Shown: one piece after another, positions 9,471-19,822 of the stretch
Layout of the letters: each line of letters starts with the position of its first letter
Position numbering within the stretch: position 1 is the first letter of the stretch
NCBI GenBank assembly: GCA_024711025.1
Contig: JANJTP010000069.1
Span: 24,393 to 88,392 of the forward strand
Source: Solirubrobacteraceae bacterium
GTDB lineage: Bacteria; Actinomycetota; Thermoleophilia; Solirubrobacterales; Solirubrobacteraceae
Length of the DNA: 64,000 nucleotides
Reading direction: 5' to 3'
Position numbers and translations under genes: made by a program
The notes under the pieces: model-generated
Told to the model about the DNA's origin: nothing
Seen by the model: the letters and a program-made list of their open reading frames with translations, nothing else
Database searches by the model: none

Positions 9471-10298
9471 CTACTCCGTCAGCCCGATTGCCGTCGGCGC
9501 CGCCGCATCGGCGTGCGGCGGGTCCGGGGCCTCGCCGCCGCGGTTGACCGGCTCGGCGGCGAACCTGTAGCCCACGCCGAAGTGCGTGTGGATGTAGCAC
9601 CAGCCGGGCGAGGCCTTCTCCAGCTTCTGGCGGAGCTTGCGCACGAACACGTCGACCGAGCGGTCGCCGCGGGCCATCGCGTAGCCCCAGACCCGCTGGT
9701 AGATCTCCTCGCGCTCGAGGACACGCCCCTCGGCGCCGGCCAACAGCTCGATCAGCTCGAACTCGCGGCGCGTGAGGTCGACCGAGTCCCCGTCGACGAA
9801 CACCTGGAAGCGGTCGGAGCGGATCTCTATCCGTCCCGCGCGCAGCGGATCGACGTCCCGGCGGGACTGCGCCTGGCGCCCACGGCGAACAGCGGCCTCG
9901 ATGCGAGCGATCAGCTCCTCGGGATGGCACGGCTTGGTCAGCCAGTCGTCGGCGCCGAGCCGCAGCCCGCGCACGCGCTGGGCGACGCTCGAGCGCGCCG
10001 TGCAGACGACCACGACCAGGCTCGGGAGCTCGCGCCCGAGCCGCTCGATGTACTCCCACGCCTGCGGCCCGAGGATCGCCACGTCGACGACCAGGGCGCC
10101 GAGGCGCATCGCGACGAGGTCCTCGACGGGCACGGGGCTCGCGAGCGCGCGGGGCGCCCATCCCAGGCGCTCCATGCGCTTGCCGAGGACCTGCAGGAAC
10201 CCGGAGTCGGTGTCGATCACAGCGACGCGCAGCTGCGCGCCGGTTCCCGATGCGCCCGAGCGCGAGGCGTCTGGGCGAGCGGTGGTCAACGTGCTCAT
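9471..10298 (-). CDS. PhoB-like response regulator (OmpR family)
   Basis: DNA-binding response regulator of 275 aa. The receiver domain (about residues 25-140) keeps the acidic pocket in VIDTDSGF, the phospho-acceptor Asp in ALVVDVAIL, Thr in VCTARSS and Lys in LTKPCHPEEL. A C-terminal winged helix follows, with DSVDLTRREFELIELL and the recognition region RSVDVFVRKLRQKLE. It is next to phoU and pst, so it most likely controls the phosphate regulon. No histidine kinase lies beside it. The ATG 10298 is preceded by TAGACT ten bases upstream and lacks a Shine-Dalgarno, so a leaderless mRNA is likely. About 20 residues precede the receiver fold. Confidence 0.87.
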   Translation of the reverse strand: MSTLTTARPDASRSGASGTGAQLRVAVIDTDSGFLQVLGKRMERLGWAPRALASPVPVEDLVAMRLGALVVDVAILGPQAWEYIERLGRELPSLVVVVCTARSSVAQRVRGLRLGADDWLTKPCHPEELIARIEAAVRRGRQAQSRRDVDPLRAGRIEIRSDRFQVFVDGDSVDLTRREFELIELLAGAEGRVLEREEIYQRVWGYAMARGDRSVDVFVRKLRQKLEKASPGWCYIHTHFGVGYRFAAEPVNRGGEAPDPPHADAAAPTAIGLTE

Positions 10299-10351
10299 GA
10301 CGCCCCGGAGTCTAAGGGCACGGCCGGCCGGCCGACATCGGGGCGACGACG

Positions 10352-10374
10352 TTTTCACCGGATGTTCACAGGAC
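10352..10374 (+). promoter_or_regulatory. PHO-box-like 11-bp direct repeat upstream of the response-regulator gene
   Basis: TTCAC occurs at 10354-10358 and again at 10365-10369, exactly 11 bp apart, in the context TTTTCACCGGA TGTTCACAGGA. This matches the actinobacterial PHO-box layout (GTTCACC-type 11-bp units). It lies in the 99-bp gap between phoU and the regulator gene, but in the opposite orientation to both genes and about 40 bp upstream of the putative -10 TAGACT (10314-10309). Function as an autoregulatory site is inferred. Confidence 0.6.
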
Positions 10375-10397
10375 GATCCGGCGCCCGATCGCGGCCG

Positions 10398-11120
10398 CTA
10401 GCCGGCCGGCTCCGCCCTGTCGCCCCCCAGATCCTCGATCGGAAGCTCCCGGAACAGCCCGGTCTCGACGAAGATCACCTGCTCGCCGACGCCGACCGCG
10501 TTGTCGCCGATCCGCTCGAGCGCGCGGGCGACCATGGTCATCACCATCGCCCACTCGCGCCGATCCGCGTCGTCGCCGACGCTGACCGCGAGCCGGAAGA
10601 CCTCCTTGTTGAGCCGGTTCACGCCGCTGTCCTGACGCGACAGATCGGCCGCCAGCCCGACGTTGCGCTCCCTGAAGGCGAGCCGCGCCTCGACGACCTC
10701 GGCCCGTGCCGCGGTGCCCATCCGCAGCACCTTCTCGAGCAGCTCGGGGACGACCGGCGGCTCGCTGCCGACCAGCGGGATCAGCTTGGCGACGTTGACG
10801 CACTGGTCGCCCATCCGCTCGGCGTGCTTGATCACGTGGAGCAGCGCCGCGACGAGCCGCAGGTCGCCGGCGACGGGAGCCTGGCGGGCGAGCAGCGACA
10901 GGATCCCCTGGTGGACCTCGAGGTAGCGCCCGTCGATCCGGTCGTCGTCGGCGATGACGAACGTCGCGAGCTCGACGTCACGCTGTTCGAGCGCCTCCAT
11001 CGCGCGGTCGAGCTGCTCGACGACGATGTCGAGCGCGCCGAGCGCCTGGCGCTCGAGGTCGGCGAGCTGCTCGCGGTACTGGTGGCGGATCTCCGTCGGG
11101 GGCACCTTCATCGTCTGCAT
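10398..11120 (-). CDS. phoU: Phosphate signalling protein PhoU
   Basis: PhoU is a helical, metal-binding protein that links the Pst transporter to the PhoR/PhoB-type signalling pathway. The 240-aa product shows the two repeated three-helix bundles and family motifs HVIKHAERMGDQCVNVAKL in repeat 1 and ARALERIGDNAVGVGE in repeat 2, each with the ExxD-type metal ligands. The start ATG 11120 (MQTMKVPP) lies 4 nt after the pstB stop; ATG 11111 is an alternative. It is the last gene of the pstSCAB-phoU operon. The last ten residues are a short acidic tail. Confidence 0.93.
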   Translation of the reverse strand: MQTMKVPPTEIRHQYREQLADLERQALGALDIVVEQLDRAMEALEQRDVELATFVIADDDRIDGRYLEVHQGILSLLARQAPVAGDLRLVAALLHVIKHAERMGDQCVNVAKLIPLVGSEPPVVPELLEKVLRMGTAARAEVVEARLAFRERNVGLAADLSRQDSGVNRLNKEVFRLAVSVGDDADRREWAMVMTMVARALERIGDNAVGVGEQVIFVETGLFRELPIEDLGGDRAEPAG

Positions 11121-11124
11121 GGTC

Positions 11125-12105
11125 CTAGCCGAACTTCCCCGATACATACTCCTCGGTCCGGGTGTCGTGGGGATTCGTGAAGATCCGCCCGGTCGGGCCG
11201 TACTCGACGAGGCGCCCGATCCGCCTGTCCTCGCCCGCGGTCAGGTCGACGATGAAGAACGCGGTGCGGTCGGACACGCGCGCCGCCTGCTGCATGTTGT
11301 GGGTGACGATCACGATCGACACCGTCTCCTTGAGCTCGTGCATCAGGTCCTCGATGCGCCCTGTCGAGATCGGGTCGAGCGCGGAGCACGGCTCGTCCAT
11401 CAGCAGCACGTCGGGGTCGGTCGCGAGCGCGCGGGCGATGCACAGCCGCTGCTGCTGCCCGCCGGACAGCCCGAACGCGTTCTCCTTCAGGCGGTCCTTG
11501 ACCTCGTCCCAGAGCGAGGCGCGGCTCAGCGCGGTCTCGACGATCTCGTCCATCTCGCCGCCGGCTCCGAGGACCCTCGGCCCGAACGCGACGTTGTCGT
11601 AGATCGACTTCGGGAACGGGTTGGGCTTCTGGAAGACCATCCCGATCCGCTTGCGAACCTGGACGGGGTCGACGCCGGGGCCGTACAGGTCGACTCCGTG
11701 GTAGAGGATCTCGCCGTCGACCCTCGCGCCCGGGATCAGGTCGTTCATCCGGTCGAAGCAGCGCAGGATCGTCGACTTGCCGCAACCCGACGGGCCGATG
11801 AACGCGGTGATCTCCCGCGCCGGGATGCGCATATCGACGCCCAGCACGGCGGGAGCCGAGCCGTAGTGCACGGACAGGCCCCTGGTGGCGAAGACCGGCT
11901 CGTCCACCGCGTGGTCGATCGTGTCGTGCGGCGTCGCCGCGGCATCCGGCTCGGGTGCTCGAGCGGACTCGGACAGGCCGCCGTCCGACTCATGCGCTCG
12001 AGCGGGCTCGGGGGTCCCGCGCTGCGAGCCGGTGCCGGCGGGATCGAGTGGCTGGGACTCAGGCTCTGTCACGGTCGGTCCGGGGTCGAGCTCGACATGG
12101 GTCAC
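11125..12105 (-). CDS. pstB: Phosphate ABC transporter ATP-binding protein PstB
   Basis: ATPase of the high-affinity phosphate importer, 326 aa. Walker A is GPSGCGKST, the signature LSGGQQQRL, Walker [34 protein letters not shown] is diagnostic of PstB. PstB is usually about 250-260 aa; here about 70 extra N-terminal residues rich in Pro, Glu, Asp and Ala precede the ATPase fold. The GTG at 12105, eleven bases after AGAGG, is preferred; a GTG at 12117 overlapping the pstA stop is the alternative. Even the later start leaves most of the extension. The extension has no recognisable motif. Confidence 0.93.
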   Translation of the reverse strand: MTHVELDPGPTVTEPESQPLDPAGTGSQRGTPEPARAHESDGGLSESARAPEPDAAATPHDTIDHAVDEPVFATRGLSVHYGSAPAVLGVDMRIPAREITAFIGPSGCGKSTILRCFDRMNDLIPGARVDGEILYHGVDLYGPGVDPVQVRKRIGMVFQKPNPFPKSIYDNVAFGPRVLGAGGEMDEIVETALSRASLWDEVKDRLKENAFGLSGGQQQRLCIARALATDPDVLLMDEPCSALDPISTGRIEDLMHELKETVSIVIVTHNMQQAARVSDRTAFFIVDLTAGEDRRIGRLVEYGPTGRIFTNPHDTRTEEYVSGKFG

Positions 12106-12110
12106 GTCGT

Positions 12111-13040
12111 CTACCACCTCTTCTGGTAGCGGCTTCGCATCCAGATGGCGAAGGCGTTCATCGAGAGCAGGATCACGAGCAGCACGAGGATCGCTCCGGC
12201 TGCCAACAGCTTGAACTCGTCCTGTGGGCGGGAGATCCAGTTGAAGATCTGGATCGGCAGCGCGGTGAAGGCGCTGTTCAGCCCCTCCGGGTTGAACGTG
12301 ACGAACGTCAGCGCGCCGAGCAGGATCAGCGGCGCGGCCTCGCCGATCGCCCGCGAGAGGCCGAGGATGGTCCCCGTCGCGATGCCGGGGATCGCCGCCG
12401 GCAGCACCTGGCGCCACGTCGTCTGCCAGGGCGTGGCGCCGAGCGCCAGGGAGCCGTGGCGGATCGAGTCGGGGACCGAGCGCAGCGCCTCGCGCGAGGC
12501 GATGATGACGGTCGGCAGGACGAGCAGGCTGAGCGTCAGGGCGCCGGCGAGCAGCGTCTGCCCGAGGCCGACGAAGCCGCGGACGAGGAAGCCGAGCCCG
12601 AGGATCCCGTAGACGATCGACGGGACCGCGGCGAGGTTCTGGATGTTGACCTCGATCAGGCGGTTCCACCGGCGACTGCGGTCCGCGTACTCCTCGAGGT
12701 AGACCGCCGCGCCGACGCCGACCGGAATCGTGAACAGCGCGACGAGCGCCATCAGCCAGATCGTCCCCATGATCGCCGACTGGGCGCCCGCCCTCGCCGG
12801 CAGTCCCGACGGAAAGCTCGTCACGACCTGCCAGACGTGGCCGAGCCCGCGGTCGAGCACGTCGGCGAGCAGCACGACGAGCGCGACGACTCCGAGCAGC
12901 AGGCTGAAGAGCAGCAGCCCGCGGAACAGGGCGTTCTTCGCGCGCTCGCGCAGCCGCTGACGGCCGAGCACTTCGGCGGCGCGGGCCGGCTGGGCGTACA
13001 GGCCCTCGGGCGCGGGGTTGGGGCCGGCGAGATCGCTCAT
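12111..13040 (-). CDS. pstA: Phosphate ABC transporter permease PstA
   Basis: Membrane permease of 309 aa forming the phosphate channel with PstC. A cytoplasmic N-terminal segment of about 45 residues is followed by six hydrophobic helices. The motif [20 protein letters not shown] and the loop [20 protein letters not shown] with [16 protein letters not shown] are PstA signatures. ATG 13040 overlaps the pstC stop as ATGA, and the 3' end reaches the pstB start, so all three are tightly coupled. Confidence 0.94.
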   Translation of the reverse strand: MSDLAGPNPAPEGLYAQPARAAEVLGRQRLRERAKNALFRGLLLFSLLLGVVALVVLLADVLDRGLGHVWQVVTSFPSGLPARAGAQSAIMGTIWLMALVALFTIPVGVGAAVYLEEYADRSRRWNRLIEVNIQNLAAVPSIVYGILGLGFLVRGFVGLGQTLLAGALTLSLLVLPTVIIASREALRSVPDSIRHGSLALGATPWQTTWRQVLPAAIPGIATGTILGLSRAIGEAAPLILLGALTFVTFNPEGLNSAFTALPIQIFNWISRPQDEFKLLAAGAILVLLVILLSMNAFAIWMRSRYQKRW

Positions 13041-13999
13041 TCGTAGACCTCGCGGTACCTGCGGACGATGCGGACGCTGAGCATGTTCATGAGGAACGTG
13101 ATCGCGAACAGCGTCGTCCCGACGGCGAAGATCGTCTGGTAGCCGACGCTGCCGGTCGGCTGGTCCCCGATCCCCGCCGCGGCAATGAACGCCGTCATGG
13201 TCTGCATCGCCTCGGCCGGGTCGAAGCTCAGGTTCGGCGTGCCGCCCGAGGCGATCGTGACGATCATCGTCTCGCCGATCGCGCGCGAGACGCCGAGGAT
13301 GAAGGCGGCGACGATGCCCGACAGCGCCGCGGGCACGACCACGCGCACGGTCGTCGAGAGCTTCGTGGCACCGAGCGCGAACGAGCCGGCGCGCATGTCG
13401 TGCGGCACGGCGGCCATCGCGTCCTCGGCAAGCGAGGCGACGGTCGGGATGATCATCACGCCCATCACGAGCCCGGCCGAGAGCGCGTTGAAGACGCCGG
13501 GCGGATCGCCCGGCAGGAACCAGACGTCCTGCAGCAGCGGCGTCAGGAAGGTGAGCGCGAAGAAGCCGAAGACGACGGTCGGGATGCCGGCGAGCACCTC
13601 CAGCGTCGGCTTGACGAGCCCGCGTGTGCGCGGCGAGGCGTATTCGCTGAGGTAGATCGCCGATCCGAGCCCGAACGGCAGCGCCACGCAGAGCGCGATC
13701 GCCGTCAGCACGAGCGTCGCGCTGAGCAGCGGCAGCACGCCGAACTCCGGGTCCGAGAAGAGCGGCGACCACTCGGTCGTGGTGAGGAACTCGATCGGCG
13801 AGACGTGGCGGAAGAACGCGATCGTCGGCTCGAGCAGGGCGACGACGATCGCCACGGTCGTCGCGACGCTGAGCAGCGCGCACAGGACCAGCGAGCCCAG
13901 CACGGCTCGCTCGCCCCACCGCGGCTTCACGGCGAGGACCGCGCGCACCCGCGCGGTTCCCGCCGTGGCCGCCGCCTCGCCTCCTTGCGAGATGCTCAT
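13037..13999 (-). CDS. pstC: Phosphate ABC transporter permease PstC
   Basis: Second permease of the Pst system, 320 aa. The sequences [40 protein letters not shown] and [20 protein letters not shown] identify PstC. Six membrane segments are visible, with about 25 cytoplasmic residues before the first. The gene starts 12 nt after the pstS stop and overlaps pstA by 4 nt. It acts with PstA, PstB and the PstS lipoprotein to import inorganic phosphate. Confidence 0.94.
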   Translation of the reverse strand: MSISQGGEAAATAGTARVRAVLAVKPRWGERAVLGSLVLCALLSVATTVAIVVALLEPTIAFFRHVSPIEFLTTTEWSPLFSDPEFGVLPLLSATLVLTAIALCVALPFGLGSAIYLSEYASPRTRGLVKPTLEVLAGIPTVVFGFFALTFLTPLLQDVWFLPGDPPGVFNALSAGLVMGVMIIPTVASLAEDAMAAVPHDMRAGSFALGATKLSTTVRVVVPAALSGIVAAFILGVSRAIGETMIVTIASGGTPNLSFDPAEAMQTMTAFIAAAGIGDQPTGSVGYQTIFAVGTTLFAITFLMNMLSVRIVRRYREVYE

Positions 14000-14011
14000 G
14001 GCCCGCGGCTC

Positions 14012-14968
14012 TCAGCCCTTTGCGAGGCTGTCGACCTTCTGCCGGCTCGCAGCCTCCTGATCGGCGGTCAGCGGCACGAACAGCGCCTGCGCGGCGATCC
14101 GCTCGGCGTTGTCGAGGTAGAACTTCGTGAACGCCTGCACCTCGGGGCGCGCAAGCGCCTTGTCGGACGGATAGACGAACAGCGGGCGGCTGAGCGGCTT
14201 GTAGCTCCCGTCCTGGACGGTCTCCTTCGACGGCGTCACACAGCCGCTGCCGCCGTCGACCTGGACGACCTTCAGCTTGTCCTGGTTCTGCTCGTAGTAG
14301 GAGAGGCCGAAGTAGCCCAGGCCGCCCTCGGAGCCGGCGACGCCCTGGACGGTCACGTTGTCGTCCTCGGTCGCCTGGTAGTCGGTGCGGCTGTTGCCCT
14401 CCTCGCCGTTGACGGCGCCCGTGAAGTAGTCGAACGTGCCGGAGTCGGTGCCAGGGCCGAACAGCTCGAGCTCCTTGTCCGGGAACGAGGCGTCGACCTG
14501 GTTCCAGTTGTCGAGCTTCGAGCCCTTCTCCCAGATCTTCCTCAGCTGCGGCACGGTCAGGCACGTGACCCAGTCGTTGGCCTTGTTGACGACGACCGAC
14601 AGGCCGTCATTGGCCACTTGGACCTCCTCGTAGGCGATCCCCGCCTTCTTGCACGCGTCGACCTCGTCGGCCTCGATCTGCCGCGAGGCGTCGGAGATGT
14701 CGGTCTCCGCGTTGCAGAACTTCTCGAACCCCCCGCCGGTGCCGGACGTCCCGACCGTCACGCGCACCCCCGGGTTGTCGGCCTGGAACATCTCGGCCGC
14801 CGCCTCGCTGAGCGGCGCGACCGTCGACGACCCGTCGAGCTTGATCGTCCCGGAAAGCTTCCCGCCGGCGTCCGACGAGCTCGTCTCCCCATTCGCGCTG
14901 CCGCCGCATGCGGCAACGCCCAGCGCGAGCGCCCCGACCGTGAGCGCGGCCAGCCCTCGATGCCTCAT
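14012..14968 (-). CDS. pstS: Phosphate-binding lipoprotein PstS
   Basis: Phosphate receptor of the Pst importer, 318 aa. The N-terminus is a signal sequence ending in the lipobox ALGVAACGG (Cys about residue 23). The mature protein has the PstS ligand motifs LDGSSTVAPLSEAAAE, GTSGTGGGFEKFC and FGPGTDSGTFDYF. ATG 14968 was preferred over 14992 because AGGA lies six bases upstream. A PHO-box-like repeat with an appropriately placed -10 lies about 60-100 bp upstream, so expression under phosphate limitation is expected. Confidence 0.95.
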   Translation of the reverse strand: MRHRGLAALTVGALALGVAACGGSANGETSSSDAGGKLSGTIKLDGSSTVAPLSEAAAEMFQADNPGVRVTVGTSGTGGGFEKFCNAETDISDASRQIEADEVDACKKAGIAYEEVQVANDGLSVVVNKANDWVTCLTVPQLRKIWEKGSKLDNWNQVDASFPDKELELFGPGTDSGTFDYFTGAVNGEEGNSRTDYQATEDDNVTVQGVAGSEGGLGYFGLSYYEQNQDKLKVVQVDGGSGCVTPSKETVQDGSYKPLSRPLFVYPSDKALARPEVQAFTKFYLDNAERIAAQALFVPLTADQEAASRQKVDSLAKG

Positions 14969-15027
14969 CTGTGTTCCTGTCTGGATTCTCATATCGCCGA
15001 TCAGGCTGCCAACGGTCGCGCGACAGG

Positions 15028-15070
15028 CTGTTACCGGCCTGTGGCCCCGGTGTGAACCTCCTGTGAAGAC
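15028..15070 (-). promoter_or_regulatory. PHO-box and -10 region of the pst operon
   Basis: On the minus strand two TTCAC-containing units stand 11 bp apart (CTTCACAGGAG then GTTCACACCGG, plus-strand gtgaag 15063-15068 and gtgaac 15052-15057). They match the GTTCACC-type 11-bp repeat of actinobacterial PHO boxes. Eighteen bases further toward pstS is TAACAG (15033-15028), a plausible -10. The remaining part of the 295-bp gap between pstS and the divergent cell-wall gene shows no other feature. Confidence 0.7.
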
Positions 15071-15263
15071 CCCCGCTATCGCCGTGGCGATGCCGGTCAC
15101 GCCGGCGGCCCGTCGGCCGGCCGGCTGCCGCTACGGTGTCGGTGGCGCTCGCCGCGCTCCGCGCGTCACCGCGACGCGGCCTGCAATCGGCCCTGCCGCA
15201 GGCAGCAAGGCTCATGCAACGGCTGCGAGACGCCGACGATTGCGGTAGAAGAGCATGCACGCC

Positions 15264-17582
15264 ATGAGGCAAAGAGGGAGAGCAGCGGCCGTCTCGGCGG
15301 CCGCCACGGCTGCGCTTGCCGCATTGGCGGCGGGAGCCTCCGCGCAGGAGCCGGGGCAGGCGGCGCAGCCGGCGGCTCCCTCCACGACGACGACACCGGC
15401 GAGCACGACGCCGACGCCGGCGCCGCCTGCGAGCCACCCGGCCGACCTCGGCAGCTTCGACCTCCAGGTCGGCGCGAAGCCGGATTCCGGGCGCCCCTCG
15501 AAGCCGACGGCAGGCGATCGACGCCGGCGTGGTGCTCGCCGCTTCCTGAGCGAGGAGCGCGCGGCCCGTGGCCGCGACGAGAAGCTCGCGGCCAGGGACG
15601 TCGCGGGCGCCCCGTTCGCCGGCCTGCCGGCGCCTGGCGCCGGCTCCGACATGCTCGCCCCACCGGCCGCCGGCGTGCCGAACATGCTGCTCGACGACTT
15701 CCGGATCCCACCGTTCCTGCTGCCGATCTACCAGGCTGCCGGGATCGAGTACGGCATCCGCTGGGAGGTCCTCGCCGCGATCAACGAGATCGAGACCGAC
15801 TACGGGCGCAACCTGAACGTCAGCAACGCCGGCGCGCTCGGCTGGATGCAGTTCATGCCGGCGACGTGGGAGACCTACGGGACCGACGCCAACAAGGACG
15901 GGCGCAAGGACCCCTACAACCCCGTCGACGCGATCTTCGCGGCGGCCCGCTATCTGAAGGCGGCCGGTGCGGGCGAGGACCTTCGCGCGGCGATCTGGGC
16001 CTACAACCACGCCGACTGGTACGTCGACGACGTGCTCCGGCGGGCGCAGCGGCTCTCGACGCTGCCGGCCGAGCTGGTCGGCGCCCTGACCGGGCTGACC
16101 ACGGGGCGCTTCCCGGTGCTCGGCGCCGCCAGCTACGCGGGCGGCTACGACCGCAAGGCACGACGCGGCGACGGTGCCGGGGCCTCCGTCGCCGTCGGCG
16201 GCAAGACCGGGCGGACGAGCGCGACGATCCATGCCCGGGAGGGCGCGCCGGTCATCGCGGTGCAGGACGCCAGGGTCGTCGCGATCGGCGCGACGAAGCG
16301 GCTCGGACGGTTCGTGCGGATCCGCGACGCCTACGGCAACACGTACACCTACGCGGGGCTCGGCGCGGTCGCCGCGCACCACGTCGTGCCGCGCGTGAGC
16401 GAGAAGGCTCGCGATGCGAGCGCCGCCGTGGCGCACGCGGAGGACCCGGCGCCGACCGTGGCCGCGAGCGCGGGGGCCCAGCGACCCTCCTCGCGACGCC
16501 ACAAGAGGCAGCGTAGGCGCGGCCGGTCGGCCGGCGCACCGGCCGCGGGCCCCTCCCAGGTCAAGGAGCGCCTGTTCGCGAACCCCTCGCGCCCCCGTGC
16601 GCTGCGCGCCGGCGGCCAGCGCCAGCTCGCCCCGCAGCCGGCCCGTGAGGAGGCGCCGCGCGCACTGGCCTCCGGTGAGCTGGGCCGCTACCTGGCGCCG
16701 CCCTACACCCTCAGGCGCGGCCAGGTCGCGCTGCTGCCGCTGCGCAAGGGCTCGCAGGTCATCGCCGGCACGATCCTCGGCCGTGTCGGGCCCGCGACGG
16801 GCGGCGGGCGGGCGAACGTCCGCTTCGCGATCCGCCCCGCCGGCTCCGGCGCCCCGCGGATCGACCCGACCCCGATCCTCGACGGCTGGCGCCTGCTGGA
16901 GACGACCAACGTGTACGGCGCCGCCAGCCCGCTGCTGTCGGGCCGTCAGGCGGCGACGATCGGCCAGATCCTGCTGATGAGCAAGGAGGCGCTCGAGCGC
17001 CGCGTGCTCGCCGACCCGGACGTCGACATCTACGGGTGCGGCCGCGACGACATCCGCTCAGGGGTCATCGACCGCCGCGTGCTGGCACTGCTCGAGTACC
17101 TCGCCGCCGGCGGGCTGAAGCCGACGGTGACGAGCCTGCGCTGCGGTCACGGCTACTACACCTCCAGCGGCAACGTCTCGCACCACACGACCGGTACCGC
17201 CGTCGACATCGCCGCCGTCAACGGAACGCCCATCCTCGGCCATCAGGGCGCCGGCTCGATCACCGATACGACGGTCCGCCGCATCCTCGCGCTGCAGGGC
17301 TCGATGAAGCCGGCGCAGATCATCACGCTCATGCAGTACGCGGGCACCGACAACACGCTCGCGATGGCCGACCACGACGATCACATCCACGTCGGATTCC
17401 GCCCCCAGGCCGGCTCGAGCACTCGCGCCGGGCGGGTGCTCACGACGGCGCTGCGCCCCGGCCAGTGGAACCGTCTGATGAGCCGGCTGAGCTCGATCCA
17501 GAACCCGACGGTTCCGCTCGAGCCGAGCCGCTACTCGATCAAGGTCAAGGTCAAGGTCAAGAAGGACCGCGCGGGCCGCTGA
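15264..17582 (+). CDS. Secreted lytic transglycosylase with degenerate M23 and C-terminal peptidase-like domain
   Basis: Exported cell-wall protein of 772 aa. A signal peptide ends near ASAQ. An SLT/MltB-like transglycosylase domain follows (about residues 145-270) with the catalytic Glu in AINEIETDYGRNL and GALGWMQFMPATWE. Next is an M23/LytM-like barrel whose metal ligands are lost (TYAGL in place of TYAHL; NVRFAIR in place of HLHF), split by a basic linker of about 130 residues. The C-terminal part (about 600-740) has SHHTTGTAVDIAAVNG and DHDDHIHVGF, resembling metal-dependent DD-peptidase folds. ATG 15264 is preferred, with AGAAGAG ten bases upstream; 15255 is the alternative. It is divergent from pstS. 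Confidence 0.8.
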   Translation: MRQRGRAAAVSAAATAALAALAAGASAQEPGQAAQPAAPSTTTTPASTTPTPAPPASHPADLGSFDLQVGAKPDSGRPSKPTAGDRRRRGARRFLSEERAARGRDEKLAARDVAGAPFAGLPAPGAGSDMLAPPAAGVPNMLLDDFRIPPFLLPIYQAAGIEYGIRWEVLAAINEIETDYGRNLNVSNAGALGWMQFMPATWETYGTDANKDGRKDPYNPVDAIFAAARYLKAAGAGEDLRAAIWAYNHADWYVDDVLRRAQRLSTLPAELVGALTGLTTGRFPVLGAASYAGGYDRKARRGDGAGASVAVGGKTGRTSATIHAREGAPVIAVQDARVVAIGATKRLGRFVRIRDAYGNTYTYAGLGAVAAHHVVPRVSEKARDASAAVAHAEDPAPTVAASAGAQRPSSRRHKRQRRRGRSAGAPAAGPSQVKERLFANPSRPRALRAGGQRQLAPQPAREEAPRALASGELGRYLAPPYTLRRGQVALLPLRKGSQVIAGTILGRVGPATGGGRANVRFAIRPAGSGAPRIDPTPILDGWRLLETTNVYGAASPLLSGRQAATIGQILLMSKEALERRVLADPDVDIYGCGRDDIRSGVIDRRVLALLEYLAAGGLKPTVTSLRCGHGYYTSSGNVSHHTTGTAVDIAAVNGTPILGHQGAGSITDTTVRRILALQGSMKPAQIITLMQYAGTDNTLAMADHDDHIHVGFRPQAGSSTRAGRVLTTALRPGQWNRLMSRLSSIQNPTVPLEPSRYSIKVKVKVKKDRAGR

Positions 17583-17592
17583 CGCGCCCGGC

Positions 17593-19626
<2,034 letters not shown>

Positions 19627-19759
19627 GGCTCCCATGCTAGGAAGCCGGGCTTGGAGAGGTCGCCCTCCCGGCCAGGCACGACATGGTGCTCGTCACGAAG
19701 CTCGGCCCGTCGAAGGCAAAATAGGGGTCTCCTGACACGCGCCATCGCCACGGGCCGAA

Positions 19760-19802
19760 TTGACAGTCGGAGTCTCCCTCCGTAACCTAAGCAAGCGCTT
19801 AG
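19760..19802 (+). promoter_or_regulatory. Promoter and palindromic operator of the acyl-CoA dehydrogenase operon
   Basis: A consensus -35 TTGACA (19760-19765) is followed by 17 bp and the -10 TAACCT (19783-19788). Overlapping and just after the -10 is the inverted repeat CTAAGCAAGCGCTTAG (19787-19802), arms CTAAGC/GCTTAG. Its location would block promoter opening, the typical position for a TetR repressor. The operon start ATG 19823 lies 20 bp further with GGGGAG as ribosome site. The TetR gene at the end of the operon is the obvious candidate binder. Confidence 0.75.
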
Positions 19803-19822
19803 TCAATGTGAGACGGGGAGCG

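Noticed and set aside
13400..15055. A 551-codon plus-strand frame opposite pstC and pstS
   Set aside because: The minus strand encodes clear PstC and PstS.
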